Source: CAVUPF01 sp963777915
GTDB lineage: Bacteria; Actinomycetota; Thermoleophilia; Solirubrobacterales; 70-9
Assembly (NCBI GenBank): GCA_963777915.1
Contig: CAVZSH010000003.1
Coordinates: 186,001-250,000, forward strand
Length of the DNA stretch: 64,000 bases
Reading direction: 5' to 3'
Below are positions 47,664-56,082 of the stretch, in pieces. Under the pieces are notes generated by a model. The model ran no database searches and was not told the origin of the DNA. It saw only the letters and a program-made list of their open reading frames with translations. Numbering within the stretch: position 1 is the stretch's first letter; every line of letters begins with the position of its first letter. Made by a program: the position numbers and the translations under genes.

Positions 47664-49961
47664 TTACCGCTCGGGGAGAATCCCCGAATAGCGCCACGAC
47701 CCCTCGCTGAGCAGCCCAAGCACCTCCGGCGGCGGCAGTGCGGGTGAGAAGAAGTGTCCCTGGGCGTAGTCGCAGCCCAAGCGGCGCAGCTCGGAGAGCT
47801 GCGCCTCGTTCTCGACCCCCTCGGCGATCACGTCGAGCGAGAGGGCGCGAGCCATCCCAATGATCGCCTCGATGATTGCGGTGCGCTCCTGTTCGACCCC
47901 GAGCGCGTCGACGAAGGAGCGGTCGATCTTCAGGGCGTCGAAGGGGAAGCGGTTGAGGTAAGCGAGCGAGGAGTAGCCGGTGCCGAAGTCGTCGAGCACC
48001 AGCCTCACGCCGATCTCTGCGAGCGCCTCCAGGGTCGCCTTCGCAGTCGCCGACTCCTCGACCAGAACGCTCTCGGTGATCTCCAACCTCAGGTGGGCCG
48101 GCTCGAGATTGGTTCGCGCGAGGATCTCGGCGACGATCGACGGCAGGTCGCGGTGGGCCACCTGGCGGGCCGAGAGATTGACGGAGACGTCGAAAGGTCG
48201 CGCATCCGGGCGCTGATCGTGCCACTCGAGGATCTGGCGGCAGGCACGCTCTTGCACCCAACGCCCGATCGGCTCGATCAGTCCACTGTCCTCGGCGACG
48301 GTGACGAACTCGGCGGGGTCCAGCAGACCACGGTCGGGATGTTGCCAGCGCAGCAGCGCCTCCAGCCCGGCGACCTCGCCGCTGCGCAACGAGACGACCG
48401 GCTGGTAGTGGAGGACCAGCTCATGGCGCTCAAGCGCGTGGCGCAGGTCGCGCTCGGTCTCAAGGCGGCGCTGGGCGCCGGCTCGCATCTCGGCGTCAAA
48501 GAGCTCGCAGCGCGCCCGACCACGCTCCTTGGCCCGGTACATGGCTGCATCGGCGTCACGGATCAGCAGGTCGGCGTTGACCGGCTCGCGGTCAGTTGGA
48601 CGGGCCACCGCGATCCCAACGCTCGCCGAGACGAAGTGCTCGACCCCCTCCATCGAGTAGGGCTTCGCGAAGGCGGCGGCGACCCGATCGGCGATCGAGA
48701 CCGCCTCCTCCTCGTCGACAAGGCGGTCAATCAGGATGCCGAACTCATCGCCGCCGAAGCGGGCGACAAGGTCACCGGGGCGCAGGTGGGCGCGGAGACG
48801 GGGCGCGACCGCGCGCAGCAGCGCGTCGCCGGCGTGGTGGCCCATGCTGTCGTTGATCAGCTTGAAGTGGTCGAGGTCAAGGAAGAGGATCCCCACCGGA
48901 GACCCTGAGGCGCTGGCCCGGGCCAGCGCCTCACCCAGCGCTTCGATGAAGCTGAGTCGGTTGGGGAGCCCGGTTAGGGAATCGTGAAGGACCCGGTGGC
49001 GCAGCGCCTGGTCGGCGACGTGGCGCTCAATGGCCTCGGCCAACACGTTCGCCGCGGACTGAAGGAAGTGGACGTCCTGCGGTCCGAAACGACCGGGATC
49101 GGTCGAGTGGACGTCGAGCACGCCAAAGGGGCGCTCCTTGCCGTCGATCATTACGGCGAGGCTGGCGCCGAAACCGAGCACCCGCAGCACTGGCGGCATC
49201 GTGAATCGCCGCTCGACGGACCAGTCGCTGACGATCACGTGCAGGCCGGACTCAAGCGCTGCGCCGGCGTGGGAATCGCGCGCCGCAGAGATGCGGCGAC
49301 CGGCCCCGGTCACCTGGCCCTCCAGCCCGGCGCGCAAGCGGAGGCGGCGTCCGTCGCGGGCGACCTCCCAGATACAGGCCCCGTCAACTCCCTCGACACC
49401 TTCGATCAGGGAGACAGCCGCCCGCATCAGAGATTCCGGGTCGCCGTCCTTCAGGGCCCGCTCGCCCAGCTGGGCGACCACAGCCTGCTGGGCGGCGCCG
49501 CGCTGCACCTCCTGCTCGGCGATCTTGCGCTCGGTGATGTCGTAGAGCACTCCGTGCCAGATCGGCACCCCCTGCTCGTCGGACTCCAGCACCGCCTCGT
49601 CGAGGATCCAGACGACCTCTCCGTCGCGGGTGATCATCCGGTAGTCGAGAGGCGGCGGATTGCGGTCCCCGAGGGTCTCCCTGGTCTCCTGGGAGAGGGC
49701 CCGCTCCCGGTCCTCGGGGTGCAGCAGCTTTGCCCAGAGCCCGGGGTCGGACTTCCATGCCTCGGGGCTGTACCCGAGGATCTCCTCCACCTGGGGACTT
49801 ACGTAGCGCCAGCGACCGTGCTCGCCGAGCTCGGAGGTGTAGACGATCGCGGGCAGCCGCTCGACCAGGTGGCGGTAGTCCTCCCCACCAGAGGTGATCT
49901 GGTCAAGGAATTCATCGACCTGCTCCTCGGGCCAGTTCCTATCTCCTGCTGCCCGCTCCAT
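47664..49961 (-). CDS. PAS-GAF-GGDEF-EAL cyclic-di-GMP signalling protein
   Basis: 765 aa from ATG 49961 (a TTG six codons earlier is possible). PAS at about 20-145 (LPAIVYTSELG, ILGYSPEAW), GAF at about 165-320 (GAASLAVMIDG-type strand in ASLAVMIDGKERPFGVLDVH), GGDEF at about 330-495 with intact active site ARFGGDEFGIL, EAL at about 510-760 with GLEALLRWQ, NLSARQ, EITES, DDFGTGYSSL, KIDRSFV and AEGVEN all kept. Both cyclase and phosphodiesterase look competent. No membrane segment, so it senses a cytoplasmic signal. Confidence 0.93.
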   Translation of the reverse strand: MERAAGDRNWPEEQVDEFLDQITSGGEDYRHLVERLPAIVYTSELGEHGRWRYVSPQVEEILGYSPEAWKSDPGLWAKLLHPEDRERALSQETRETLGDRNPPPLDYRMITRDGEVVWILDEAVLESDEQGVPIWHGVLYDITERKIAEQEVQRGAAQQAVVAQLGERALKDGDPESLMRAAVSLIEGVEGVDGACIWEVARDGRRLRLRAGLEGQVTGAGRRISAARDSHAGAALESGLHVIVSDWSVERRFTMPPVLRVLGFGASLAVMIDGKERPFGVLDVHSTDPGRFGPQDVHFLQSAANVLAEAIERHVADQALRHRVLHDSLTGLPNRLSFIEALGEALARASASGSPVGILFLDLDHFKLINDSMGHHAGDALLRAVAPRLRAHLRPGDLVARFGGDEFGILIDRLVDEEEAVSIADRVAAAFAKPYSMEGVEHFVSASVGIAVARPTDREPVNADLLIRDADAAMYRAKERGRARCELFDAEMRAGAQRRLETERDLRHALERHELVLHYQPVVSLRSGEVAGLEALLRWQHPDRGLLDPAEFVTVAEDSGLIEPIGRWVQERACRQILEWHDQRPDARPFDVSVNLSARQVAHRDLPSIVAEILARTNLEPAHLRLEITESVLVEESATAKATLEALAEIGVRLVLDDFGTGYSSLAYLNRFPFDALKIDRSFVDALGVEQERTAIIEAIIGMARALSLDVIAEGVENEAQLSELRRLGCDYAQGHFFSPALPPPEVLGLLSEGSWRYSGILPER

Positions 49962-50039
49962 GAGGCGCGGTATCGACAAATCGACGAGTTCCTTGACGGC
50001 ACCTTCGTCCAGGCATCGACTCGTGCAGGTCGCTGGGAC

Positions 50040-50993
50040 TCAAATCGCGCGGCGGAGCGGCGGCCCTTGGGCGAGGAGCCGATGCAATCCGAGCAAGCTC
50101 AGCGTCCCAGCCAGCCCACGGAAGGGGGCATACGGGGCGTAGAACTGCTCGACCTCCTCGACCGTCGCGCGGCGGCCGAGCCCGGCGAGGCGACCGACCA
50201 ACTTGAGATAACCGAGGTCGCCGGCGGGAAGCGAGTCTGGGTCACCGCGGCCAAAGAGAGCGAGGCACTGGACGGTCCAGGGGCCGATCTCCCGGACCGC
50301 GAGCAGCCGCCTGTCGCCGGCCTGCGCGGCAAGGTCGCAACGCCCCTGGGCGACCTCACGGGCGACGGCGCGCAGGGCGATCGCCCGTCGCAGCGCCAGT
50401 CCCATCGACTCGAGCTCAACCGGGGCCCGCCCGGCGATCGCGGCGGCGCCTGGGACATCGCGCAACTCGCCGCGCTCGATGCCCAGCCTCGCTCCCCAAC
50501 GGCCGACGATGCGACGCTGGATCCTCGCCGCGCGCTCGGACTCGATCAGCTGCTTGACTACGGCCCAGGCGATCGCCTCCCAGGGCCAGGGACGTCGACG
50601 GGGTCGGAAGTGCGGGCTGCGACGCAGCAGGGGCCCAAGCAAGGGGTCAGCGCGGAAGCGGCGATGAAATTCGCCGAGGTCCTCATCGACCCCGAGCGCG
50701 AAGCGCATCCGCTCGACCGCCACCTCCAGCTGCGCGGAGCCGGCCGGCGCCGCAGGCGGGAGCAGCGCCTGAGGCGCCTCGATTGCGCCGGGGTCGACGG
50801 GCTCGGCGCGGATCGCTACCCGGTCGCCAGCCGGCTGCCAGGCGCGAACCAAGACCGGCCGTTCCTCGACATGGAGGAGGCGGCTGGCGACCCCGGCGCT
50901 GACCATCATCACCCGGTCCTCGCCGCCGGAAGCCGGCAGGCGAAACGGCGACGGGGGTTGGACCTCGACTTCGAGCGAAGCCGAGCTGCCCAT
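50040..50993 (-). CDS. DNA-3-methyladenine glycosylase II-like (AlkA/HhH-GPD)
   Basis: 317 aa. Residues about 130-300 are the HhH-GPD domain: hairpin LLAVREIGPWTVQCLALFGR followed by PAGDLGYLKLVG, with the catalytic Asp. The N-terminal 120 residues form the AlkA-like beta domain. Removes alkylated bases. ATG 50993 shares one base with the upstream stop (TGATG); a GTG at 50996 is the alternative. There is no MGMT gene nearby. Confidence 0.85.
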   Translation of the reverse strand: MGSSASLEVEVQPPSPFRLPASGGEDRVMMVSAGVASRLLHVEERPVLVRAWQPAGDRVAIRAEPVDPGAIEAPQALLPPAAPAGSAQLEVAVERMRFALGVDEDLGEFHRRFRADPLLGPLLRRSPHFRPRRRPWPWEAIAWAVVKQLIESERAARIQRRIVGRWGARLGIERGELRDVPGAAAIAGRAPVELESMGLALRRAIALRAVAREVAQGRCDLAAQAGDRRLLAVREIGPWTVQCLALFGRGDPDSLPAGDLGYLKLVGRLAGLGRRATVEEVEQFYAPYAPFRGLAGTLSLLGLHRLLAQGPPLRRAI

Positions 50994-51310
50994 CACCGTC
51001 CCAGCAAGTGGACGTCCACCAGGAATGAGCGGCTGGCGACGACGTTGGCGGGGCGATCTCGACGGCGCGAGAGGCGCCTCGACGTGCGCTTGCGGGAGCC
51101 GACCGCGCCGACCGCCCGCACCGCGGCGACAGTCGCGGCACCCGCCAGCGCCCCTCCGGCAGCGGCGATCGCGGCGGTGCGGACCTCGCCGCGCAGGACC
51201 GGCGAAGCGGACTCCTCGTAGCGCAGCGGCAGCGCCCGCACCGGCTGTCCGGCACCGGCCTCCGCGTCCTCCTCCGCCAAGACCTCGCCATCTAGCTCAA
51301 ACTCACTCAC
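50993..51310 (-). CDS. small hypothetical protein, 105 aa
   Basis: GTG start with TAGAGT 7 nt upstream. Acidic N-terminus, one hydrophobic Ala/Gly/Val segment (AAIAAAGGALAGAATVAAVR), a strongly basic stretch (SRKRTSRRLSRRRDRP) and an ending SFLVDVHLLGR. Could anchor at the membrane. Translationally coupled to the glycosylase gene. Family not recognised. Confidence 0.55.
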   Translation of the reverse strand: MSEFELDGEVLAEEDAEAGAGQPVRALPLRYEESASPVLRGEVRTAAIAAAGGALAGAATVAAVRAVGAVGSRKRTSRRLSRRRDRPANVVASRSFLVDVHLLGR

Positions 51311-51386
51311 CCACGCGACTCTAACGAGAGCTCAGGCCAGCTAGGGACCGATGGCCCTAAATGCTCGGAACTTGCGGATTTCTGGG

Positions 51387-52523
51387 CTAGAGCGAGTGCT
51401 CATAGATCCGGTAGCGCTTGACGACCTTGCCGCCCATCCCCTCCATCGCCCGATTCATCGGACCGTTGTTCTCGAGGATCCAGCCCATCTCGCCGCCCGC
51501 AATCGCCCCCGGCCTTGCCGCCGTCTCCAGGTGCTTGAGGTAGAGACCGGCGGCAACGCCGGTGTGCCGGTAGGCGGGTTTGACCCCCAGCACGAAGACT
51601 CGCAGCTGGTCGATCTTGCGCTTGCCGAGCAGGAACTTGGCCCAGCCGAGCGGAAGCAGCCTCCCGTTCAGCTTCGCCATCACCTGATTTATGTCCGGCA
51701 GGGTGAGGGCGGCTCCCACCGCCTCTCCATCCTTTTCTGCAATGTAGGCCCAGTCCTCGTCAAGCACTTGCTTGAGGTTCTTGGCCTGGAACTCGACCTC
51801 GGCATCGGTGATCGGGACGAATCCCCAGTTATCACCCCACGCCTCGTTATAGACGTCCGTGAAACGCCGCACCTCGGCCGCAATGTCGCGCTTGCGCATA
51901 CTGCGGATCGTGATCCCTTCGTCACCGAGGGCCTTCTCGGCGGCGGCGTGGATCGCCGGGTCAAATCGCTCGCCCTCCTTGAGGTCGCCGAATTGAAGTT
52001 CCCACATCAACACGTCCATCGCCTTCTCAAAGCCCTCAGCTTCAACCAGCTCCCGGTAGTAGGGGGGGTGCCAGAGCTCAAGGATCATCGGCCGCCGCTC
52101 GAAGCCATCGATCAGGATCCCGATCTCATCGTTGGTGGTGAAGTCCATCGGGCCAAGGATGCGGGAGCGACCCTTCGACCGGGCCCACTCGGTCGCCGCC
52201 CCGAGTAGAGCAGCGGCGATCTCGGGGTCATTCGCCGTCTCAAAGAAACCGAACATCGCGTCGCTGCCGCCCTGAAACTCGTCCCAGCGCGAATCGACCT
52301 GGGCTGTGATCCGGCCGACCGATTCGCCGTCGCGCTCGGCGAGGAAGTACTCGGCCTCGGCGTGCTCAAAGTAGGGGTTCTTGTCGCGGTTGAGGAACTC
52401 CATCCGCTCGAAGATCAGCGGCGCCACCCACTGCGGATGGTCTCGATGCAGGCTGAAGGGTGTCTTGACGAAGCGCTTCAGCTCGGCTCGAGTGCGCACC
52501 GGCTGGATGGTCAGGCCGCCCAT
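51387..52523 (-). CDS. GNAT-fold acyltransferase, candidate bacterial ceramide synthase type
   Basis: 378 aa from ATG 52523, with TAGGTT 8 nt upstream. Two GNAT-like halves: FVKTPFSLHRDHPQWVAPL, NPYFEHAEAEYFLAERDGES and GRITAQVDSRWDEF, then LGPMDFTTNDEIGILIDGFE, AWGDNWGFVPITDAEVEF and GWILENNGPMNRAMEGMGGK, VKRYRIYEHSL. These phrases match the large GNAT family to which, as I recall, the acyl-CoA-dependent bacterial ceramide synthase belongs. The gene is 25 bp from an SPT-like gene on the opposite strand. It would N-acylate a long-chain base (inference). Other GNAT substrates remain possible. Confidence 0.7.
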   Translation of the reverse strand: MGGLTIQPVRTRAELKRFVKTPFSLHRDHPQWVAPLIFERMEFLNRDKNPYFEHAEAEYFLAERDGESVGRITAQVDSRWDEFQGGSDAMFGFFETANDPEIAAALLGAATEWARSKGRSRILGPMDFTTNDEIGILIDGFERRPMILELWHPPYYRELVEAEGFEKAMDVLMWELQFGDLKEGERFDPAIHAAAEKALGDEGITIRSMRKRDIAAEVRRFTDVYNEAWGDNWGFVPITDAEVEFQAKNLKQVLDEDWAYIAEKDGEAVGAALTLPDINQVMAKLNGRLLPLGWAKFLLGKRKIDQLRVFVLGVKPAYRHTGVAAGLYLKHLETAARPGAIAGGEMGWILENNGPMNRAMEGMGGKVVKRYRIYEHSL

Positions 52524-52531
52524 GGGTGCGG

Positions 52532-52541
52532 AACCTACACT
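52532..52541. promoter_or_regulatory. overlapping divergent -10 boxes of the GNAT/SPT pair
   Basis: Minus strand TAGGTT (52537-52532) 8 nt before ATG 52523; plus strand TACACT (52536-52541) 7 nt before ATG 52549. They share two base pairs. Confidence 0.55.
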
Positions 52542-52548
52542 CTTGGAC

Positions 52549-53805
52549 ATGAGCGAGACCGCGAAAGCCCCCATCGACGTCTTTGAGAAGGCGCGCAGCC
52601 ACGATCGCCTTGAGCAGCTCGAAGCCGCAAAGCAGCACGACCTCCTTCCCTACTTCCGCCTGCTCACCTCTGAGGCCGGCCCGGTGGTCGAGATGGAGGG
52701 CCGCGAGACGATCATGCTCGGTTCCAACAACTACCTGGGACTGACCGGCGATCGGCGGGTAAAGCAAGCGGCTCGCGACGCCCTGGAGACCTACGGGACG
52801 GGCGTCACCGGGTCGCGATTGCTGAACGGGACGACGCCGCTGCACATCGAGCTGGAGCGCGAGCTGGCGGAGTGGATGGGGGCCGAGGATGCGATCGTCT
52901 ACACCACCGGCTACCAGGCAAACCTCGGTTGCATCGGAACGATCCTCGGGCCGGGCGACACGGTGATCTGCGACTCCGGGAACCATGCCTCGATCCTCGA
53001 CGGCTGCCGCCTCTCCGGCGCCAAGCTGCGCCCCTTCCGACACAACCGGATGGAGAAGCTGGAGAGGATGCTCGGCCGGGCAGCTGAGGATGGCGGCGGC
53101 GTGCTGGTCATCGTCGACGGCGTCTTCTCGATGGAGGGTGATGTCTGCAACCTGCCGCGAATCGTCGAGCTCTGTAGAGCGCACGGGGCGCGTCTGATGG
53201 TCGACGAGGCGCACGGAGCTGGGGTGCTGGGAGCGCGCGGTGCCGGGGCCTGTGAGCTGTTCGGACTGGAGGATGAGGTCGATCTGCGGATGGGGACCTT
53301 CTCCAAGAGCCTTGCCTCATGCGGCGGCTTCGTCGCCGGGCCCGCTGATGTGATCGAGTACCTGCGGGTCGCGTCACGCTCCTTCATCTTCAGCGCCTCG
53401 GCGGTCCCGGCTGCGGTCGGCGCCGCGCTGGCGGCGCTGCGGGTGATCCGCTCCGATGGGCCACCGCTGTTTGAGGCGCTGCTTTCCAACGCCGAATACC
53501 TGCGCGAGGGCCTGCGGCACCTGGGGCTTGCGGTGATCGAGCCGGGGACGCTCCCGAATGGCGCAATCGCCACCACCCCCGTGGTGCCGGTGAAGGTCGG
53601 CGATGACTGGCAGGCGGTGCTGCTCTGGAAGGCACTGTTCGACGCCGGCGTCTACACGAACGTCGCGATCCACCCAGCTGTCCCGCCGGGTGGGGCTCTC
53701 CTGCGCACCAGTCTGATGGCCACCCACGAGCGCGAGCATCTGGACGGCGCCCTTGGGACGATCGCCCGGGTGATCGAAGACTTTCCGGAGTTGCCGCGCG
53801 CCTAA
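52549..53805 (+). CDS. alpha-oxoamine synthase, serine palmitoyltransferase-like
   Basis: 418 aa, PLP fold type I. The Schiff-base Lys is in GTFSKSLASCGGF (about residue 252), with VDEAHGAGVLG and SGNHASILDGCRLSG as cofactor and substrate segments. The stretches GRETIMLGSNNYLGLTGD, GTGVTGSRLLNGTTPLHIE, TTGYQANLGCIGT and RPFRHNRMEKLER look more like bacterial SPT than KBL or BioF, in my reading. It would condense serine with acyl-CoA to 3-ketosphinganine; an 8-amino-7-oxononanoate or glycine acetyltransferase role is not excluded. Divergent from the GNAT gene. Confidence 0.8.
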   Translation: MSETAKAPIDVFEKARSHDRLEQLEAAKQHDLLPYFRLLTSEAGPVVEMEGRETIMLGSNNYLGLTGDRRVKQAARDALETYGTGVTGSRLLNGTTPLHIELERELAEWMGAEDAIVYTTGYQANLGCIGTILGPGDTVICDSGNHASILDGCRLSGAKLRPFRHNRMEKLERMLGRAAEDGGGVLVIVDGVFSMEGDVCNLPRIVELCRAHGARLMVDEAHGAGVLGARGAGACELFGLEDEVDLRMGTFSKSLASCGGFVAGPADVIEYLRVASRSFIFSASAVPAAVGAALAALRVIRSDGPPLFEALLSNAEYLREGLRHLGLAVIEPGTLPNGAIATTPVVPVKVGDDWQAVLLWKALFDAGVYTNVAIHPAVPPGGALLRTSLMATHEREHLDGALGTIARVIEDFPELPRA

Positions 53806-53936
53806 CAGGCAGTTATCTGAATTTCAACATCCCCCGTCATAGGTAGATTCAGGCTTGTCCGAATCTGGACAAGGCGCGACGGCCCGGAAAAAGCTGCTCT
53901 TAGCGAATGGCCCGGGCCGAGTTTCGCGATGCCGGG

Positions 53937-53966
53937 TTGACGCTCACCGCCCTGACGGCATAGCTT
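53937..53966 (+). promoter_or_regulatory. sigma-70-type promoter candidate for mIHF
   Basis: TTGACG (53937-53942), 18-nt spacer, TAGCTT (53961-53966), within the 294-bp gap before the IHF gene. It implies a leader of roughly 130 nt. The rest of the gap shows no other motif I can name. Confidence 0.4.
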
Positions 53967-54099
53967 GCGACCTCGCCGCGCGCACCCTGGGCGGGTCGAG
54001 CGGCGGAGACTTGAATCGGCCCCGGCCAGCAGCTCGCGCCGCCAGCCCGCCGCATAAAGAGATTCCCAGTTAACCGATCCCCTTAAGGGAGGACTCCTA

Positions 54100-54474
54100 G
54101 TGGATGCTGCTTTGATCGCCCCTGCAACGATGACCGCTTCCGCCGCCCAGGCGCCGCAGCACATGCAGGCCCTGGAACGGGCCAACCTGGTCCGACTGGC
54201 CCGAGCCGAGTTGAAGCGCTCGATCGCCCGCGGTGAAATCGAGGCATCCGAGGTGATCCGAGAGTGCCCGTGGGAGACCGAGAGCATGACGATCGCCGAG
54301 CTGCTGACCAGCCAACGCCGCTGGGGACGGACCCGTGCCCGCAAGTTTCTCCTCCCCCTCGCACTCAATGAGAACAAGCGGCTCGGCACCCTCACCCCGC
54401 GCCAGCGCCTGCTGCTCGCCACGGAGCTGGCAGCCAAAGGCCCGGCGTCCGATCGGGAGGCGGTCCTCGTCTAG
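54100..54474 (+). CDS. mihF: integration host factor, actinobacterial type (mIHF)
   Basis: 124 aa from GTG 54100 with GGGAGGA 7 nt upstream. The core ANLVRLARAELKRSIARGEI, SEVIRECPWETESMTIAELL and SQRRWGRTRARKFLLPLALN matches actinobacterial IHF, whose helix-two-turn-helix binds DNA. A nucleoid protein unrelated to E. coli IHF. The C-terminus ends shortly after GTLTPRQRLLLATEL. Overlaps the next convergent gene by 4 bp. Confidence 0.85.
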   Translation: MDAALIAPATMTASAAQAPQHMQALERANLVRLARAELKRSIARGEIEASEVIRECPWETESMTIAELLTSQRRWGRTRARKFLLPLALNENKRLGTLTPRQRLLLATELAAKGPASDREAVLV

Positions 54475-54881
54475 CCGCCGCGAAGCCCGCCGGCCCTGAA
54501 GCTGAGGCCGCCCGAGGCCCGCTGGAAGGCCCGGCGCAGCGCCAGGAAGGCAGCAAGAAAGGCAGCGGCGCCCACCGCCAAGCAGATTGCGAGAATCAAG
54601 CCCCCCAGGTAGAAGAGCCCTCCGACCACGAGCACGAAGACGGTGCCGGCCAGCAGGGTGGTGTGCGAGCGGTAGCCGGCGAAGTGCTCGCGAACCGAGA
54701 CCTCCAGGCCGCCGAGGCCGCCGAGCACAACGCCGACCCCGATCGCCGTCGGAATCTGCCCGATCAGGCCGATCACAAGCATCACGATGCCGGCAAGGAC
54801 GACTAGCTCGGCGAGCGGGAAGGGACCCCAGGGCGCCGGCGGGCGCTCGTCAATCTTGGCCTTCCTGCTCAACGGCCGCAA
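54471..54881 (-). CDS. membrane protein with four predicted helices, 136 aa
   Basis: TTG start at 54881 (another TTG three codons later). Hydrophobic segments at about 25-45 (LVVLAGIVMLVIGLIGQIP), 46-65, 80-100 (TVFVLVVGGLFYLGGLI) and 100-120. A short polar loop (VSVREHFAGYRSH) lies between pairs. The ends are basic. Overlaps the gene upstream by 32 bp on the same strand. Function unknown. Confidence 0.65.
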   Translation of the reverse strand: MRPLSRKAKIDERPPAPWGPFPLAELVVLAGIVMLVIGLIGQIPTAIGVGVVLGGLGGLEVSVREHFAGYRSHTTLLAGTVFVLVVGGLFYLGGLILAICLAVGAAAFLAAFLALRRAFQRASGGLSFRAGGLRGG

Positions 54882-55356
54882 GCCGTCCGGATAACGGACA
54901 TCCGGAGGAGACCTTCACCCGCCACCACCCCATAAGCATGCCGAGCGGGCCGAAGCGGGGACGGGAATGCCAGGCACCACAGCCGGGCTCGCCGACGTCG
55001 TGGCGGGAGACCCGGACCCACTTGAACCTGGCAGGGTCGGCGAGCATCTGCTGCAGCAGCTCCCGGTTGAGGGTCTCCAGCCGGGCACGCTCATCGAGCG
55101 CCAGGCGCGCCTCGCCGATCCGGGTCGCGAGTTCGTCGCGCACCCGCTCCAGCTCGCCCAAGCCGAGCACCCGCGGCTCGGCGCAGAACCCGTTGAGCTC
55201 CCAGCCGATCTTCACCCGACAAAAGGCGTCCGCGAACAGACCCGCCAGCTCTCGCTCCAGCCGGCCGATCTGGCGCCGCAGCTCGGCGCGCGCGAGGCGC
55301 TCGTCGGCTCCGATGCGAAGCCCAGCGAGAGTGTCTCGTTCGAGCAGATCAGGCAT
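54850..55356 (-). CDS. conserved-type hypothetical protein, 168 aa
   Basis: N-terminal two thirds are charged helices (LARAELRRQIGRLERELAGL). The C-terminal third has a well-formed motif FKWVRVSRHDVGEPGCGAWH, RPRFGPLGMLMGWWRVKVSS and GCPL, with two Cys. I have the impression of a small actinobacterial family without assigned role. TAGACT stands 13 nt before ATG 55356. Probably cotranscribed with the membrane protein. Confidence 0.65.
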   Translation of the reverse strand: MPDLLERDTLAGLRIGADERLARAELRRQIGRLERELAGLFADAFCRVKIGWELNGFCAEPRVLGLGELERVRDELATRIGEARLALDERARLETLNRELLQQMLADPARFKWVRVSRHDVGEPGCGAWHSRPRFGPLGMLMGWWRVKVSSGCPLSGRLAAVEQEGQD

Positions 55357-55409
55357 AGAACCCGCTCTGAGTCTAAATCAAGCCGTCGACTGCGCAAGCG
55401 AGGATGGCG

Positions 55410-56081
55410 TTAAGAGGCCTCGAGAGTCGCCGCCGCCATCCAAAGCGCCTCATCGACCGAGATCTGCGGCACCCCGTTGACCTGCACGGCGACGATCGCG
55501 ACCCGGCGGGTGGCGCCGTGCACTCCGCGACCCTCGGCGGTCGCGCCGAACATCAGCCCGATCGGGGCGCGCTCGTCGGCGATCGCCAGCGTCCCCTGCG
55601 GCAGCTCACCGGGCCTGCCGGACAGTGACTCCCCAGGCGCCGAGTCGCGAATGCATAGCCTTCCCTCGACCTCGTCGGCGTCAAAGGCGCGCAGAGCGAC
55701 ACCGGTCTCGACGATCGCGATCGTCAGCGCGTCGGCTGGCAGCCCTCGGCTCTTGAAGGCCCCATCATGGAGTCGGTCCAGCGCCAACTGCTCGACCGGG
55801 GTGCGGGTGCGGTCTGGGTCGAGACCGATCTGGCGAAAGAAGACCCGGTAGGCCCAGGGGATCGGGCGCTCGCGCATGTGGATCGCATGGGTCCCGAAGA
55901 AGCGGTCGGAGAGGTCGCGAAGGCGCCGGCGGACCGGCTCCGGGCTCTTGCCCGGGCGAGCGTCGACCTCGACCCAGGCAATGCCGAGGCCAGGGAACTC
56001 GGCGGCGAGATGGGGGGCCACCCAGCCCTGCTCAGGGGCTGGATCCCATCCCACCGGCGAGCCTGCCGCCTCGGCGCCCAT
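55410..56081 (-). CDS. B3/B4 tRNA-binding-domain protein
   Basis: 223 aa from ATG 56081 with AGAGG before it, 1 bp after the redoxin stop. Contains ARPGKSPEPVRRRLRDLSD, IPWAYRVFFRQIGLDPDRTR and PVEQLALDRLHDGAFKSRGL, features of the stand-alone Phe-tRNA synthetase beta-subunit B3/B4 domain, an editing-like fold. Last gene of the lipid-transport operon; the link to lipid transport is unclear. Confidence 0.8.
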   Translation of the reverse strand: MGAEAAGSPVGWDPAPEQGWVAPHLAAEFPGLGIAWVEVDARPGKSPEPVRRRLRDLSDRFFGTHAIHMRERPIPWAYRVFFRQIGLDPDRTRTPVEQLALDRLHDGAFKSRGLPADALTIAIVETGVALRAFDADEVEGRLCIRDSAPGESLSGRPGELPQGTLAIADERAPIGLMFGATAEGRGVHGATRRVAIVAVQVNGVPQISVDEALWMAAATLEAS

Positions 56082-56082
56082 C

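Noticed and set aside
48984..51221. Long plus-strand open frame across the GGDEF/EAL and glycosylase genes
   Set aside because: Runs over three well-supported minus-strand genes and shows no domain.
54298..54316. CTGACCAGCCAAC inside the mIHF gene, resembling the TetR-like operator
   Set aside because: Lies within codons for Leu-Leu-Thr-Ser-Gln-Arg of the conserved IHF core and has only one arm; coincidence is likely.
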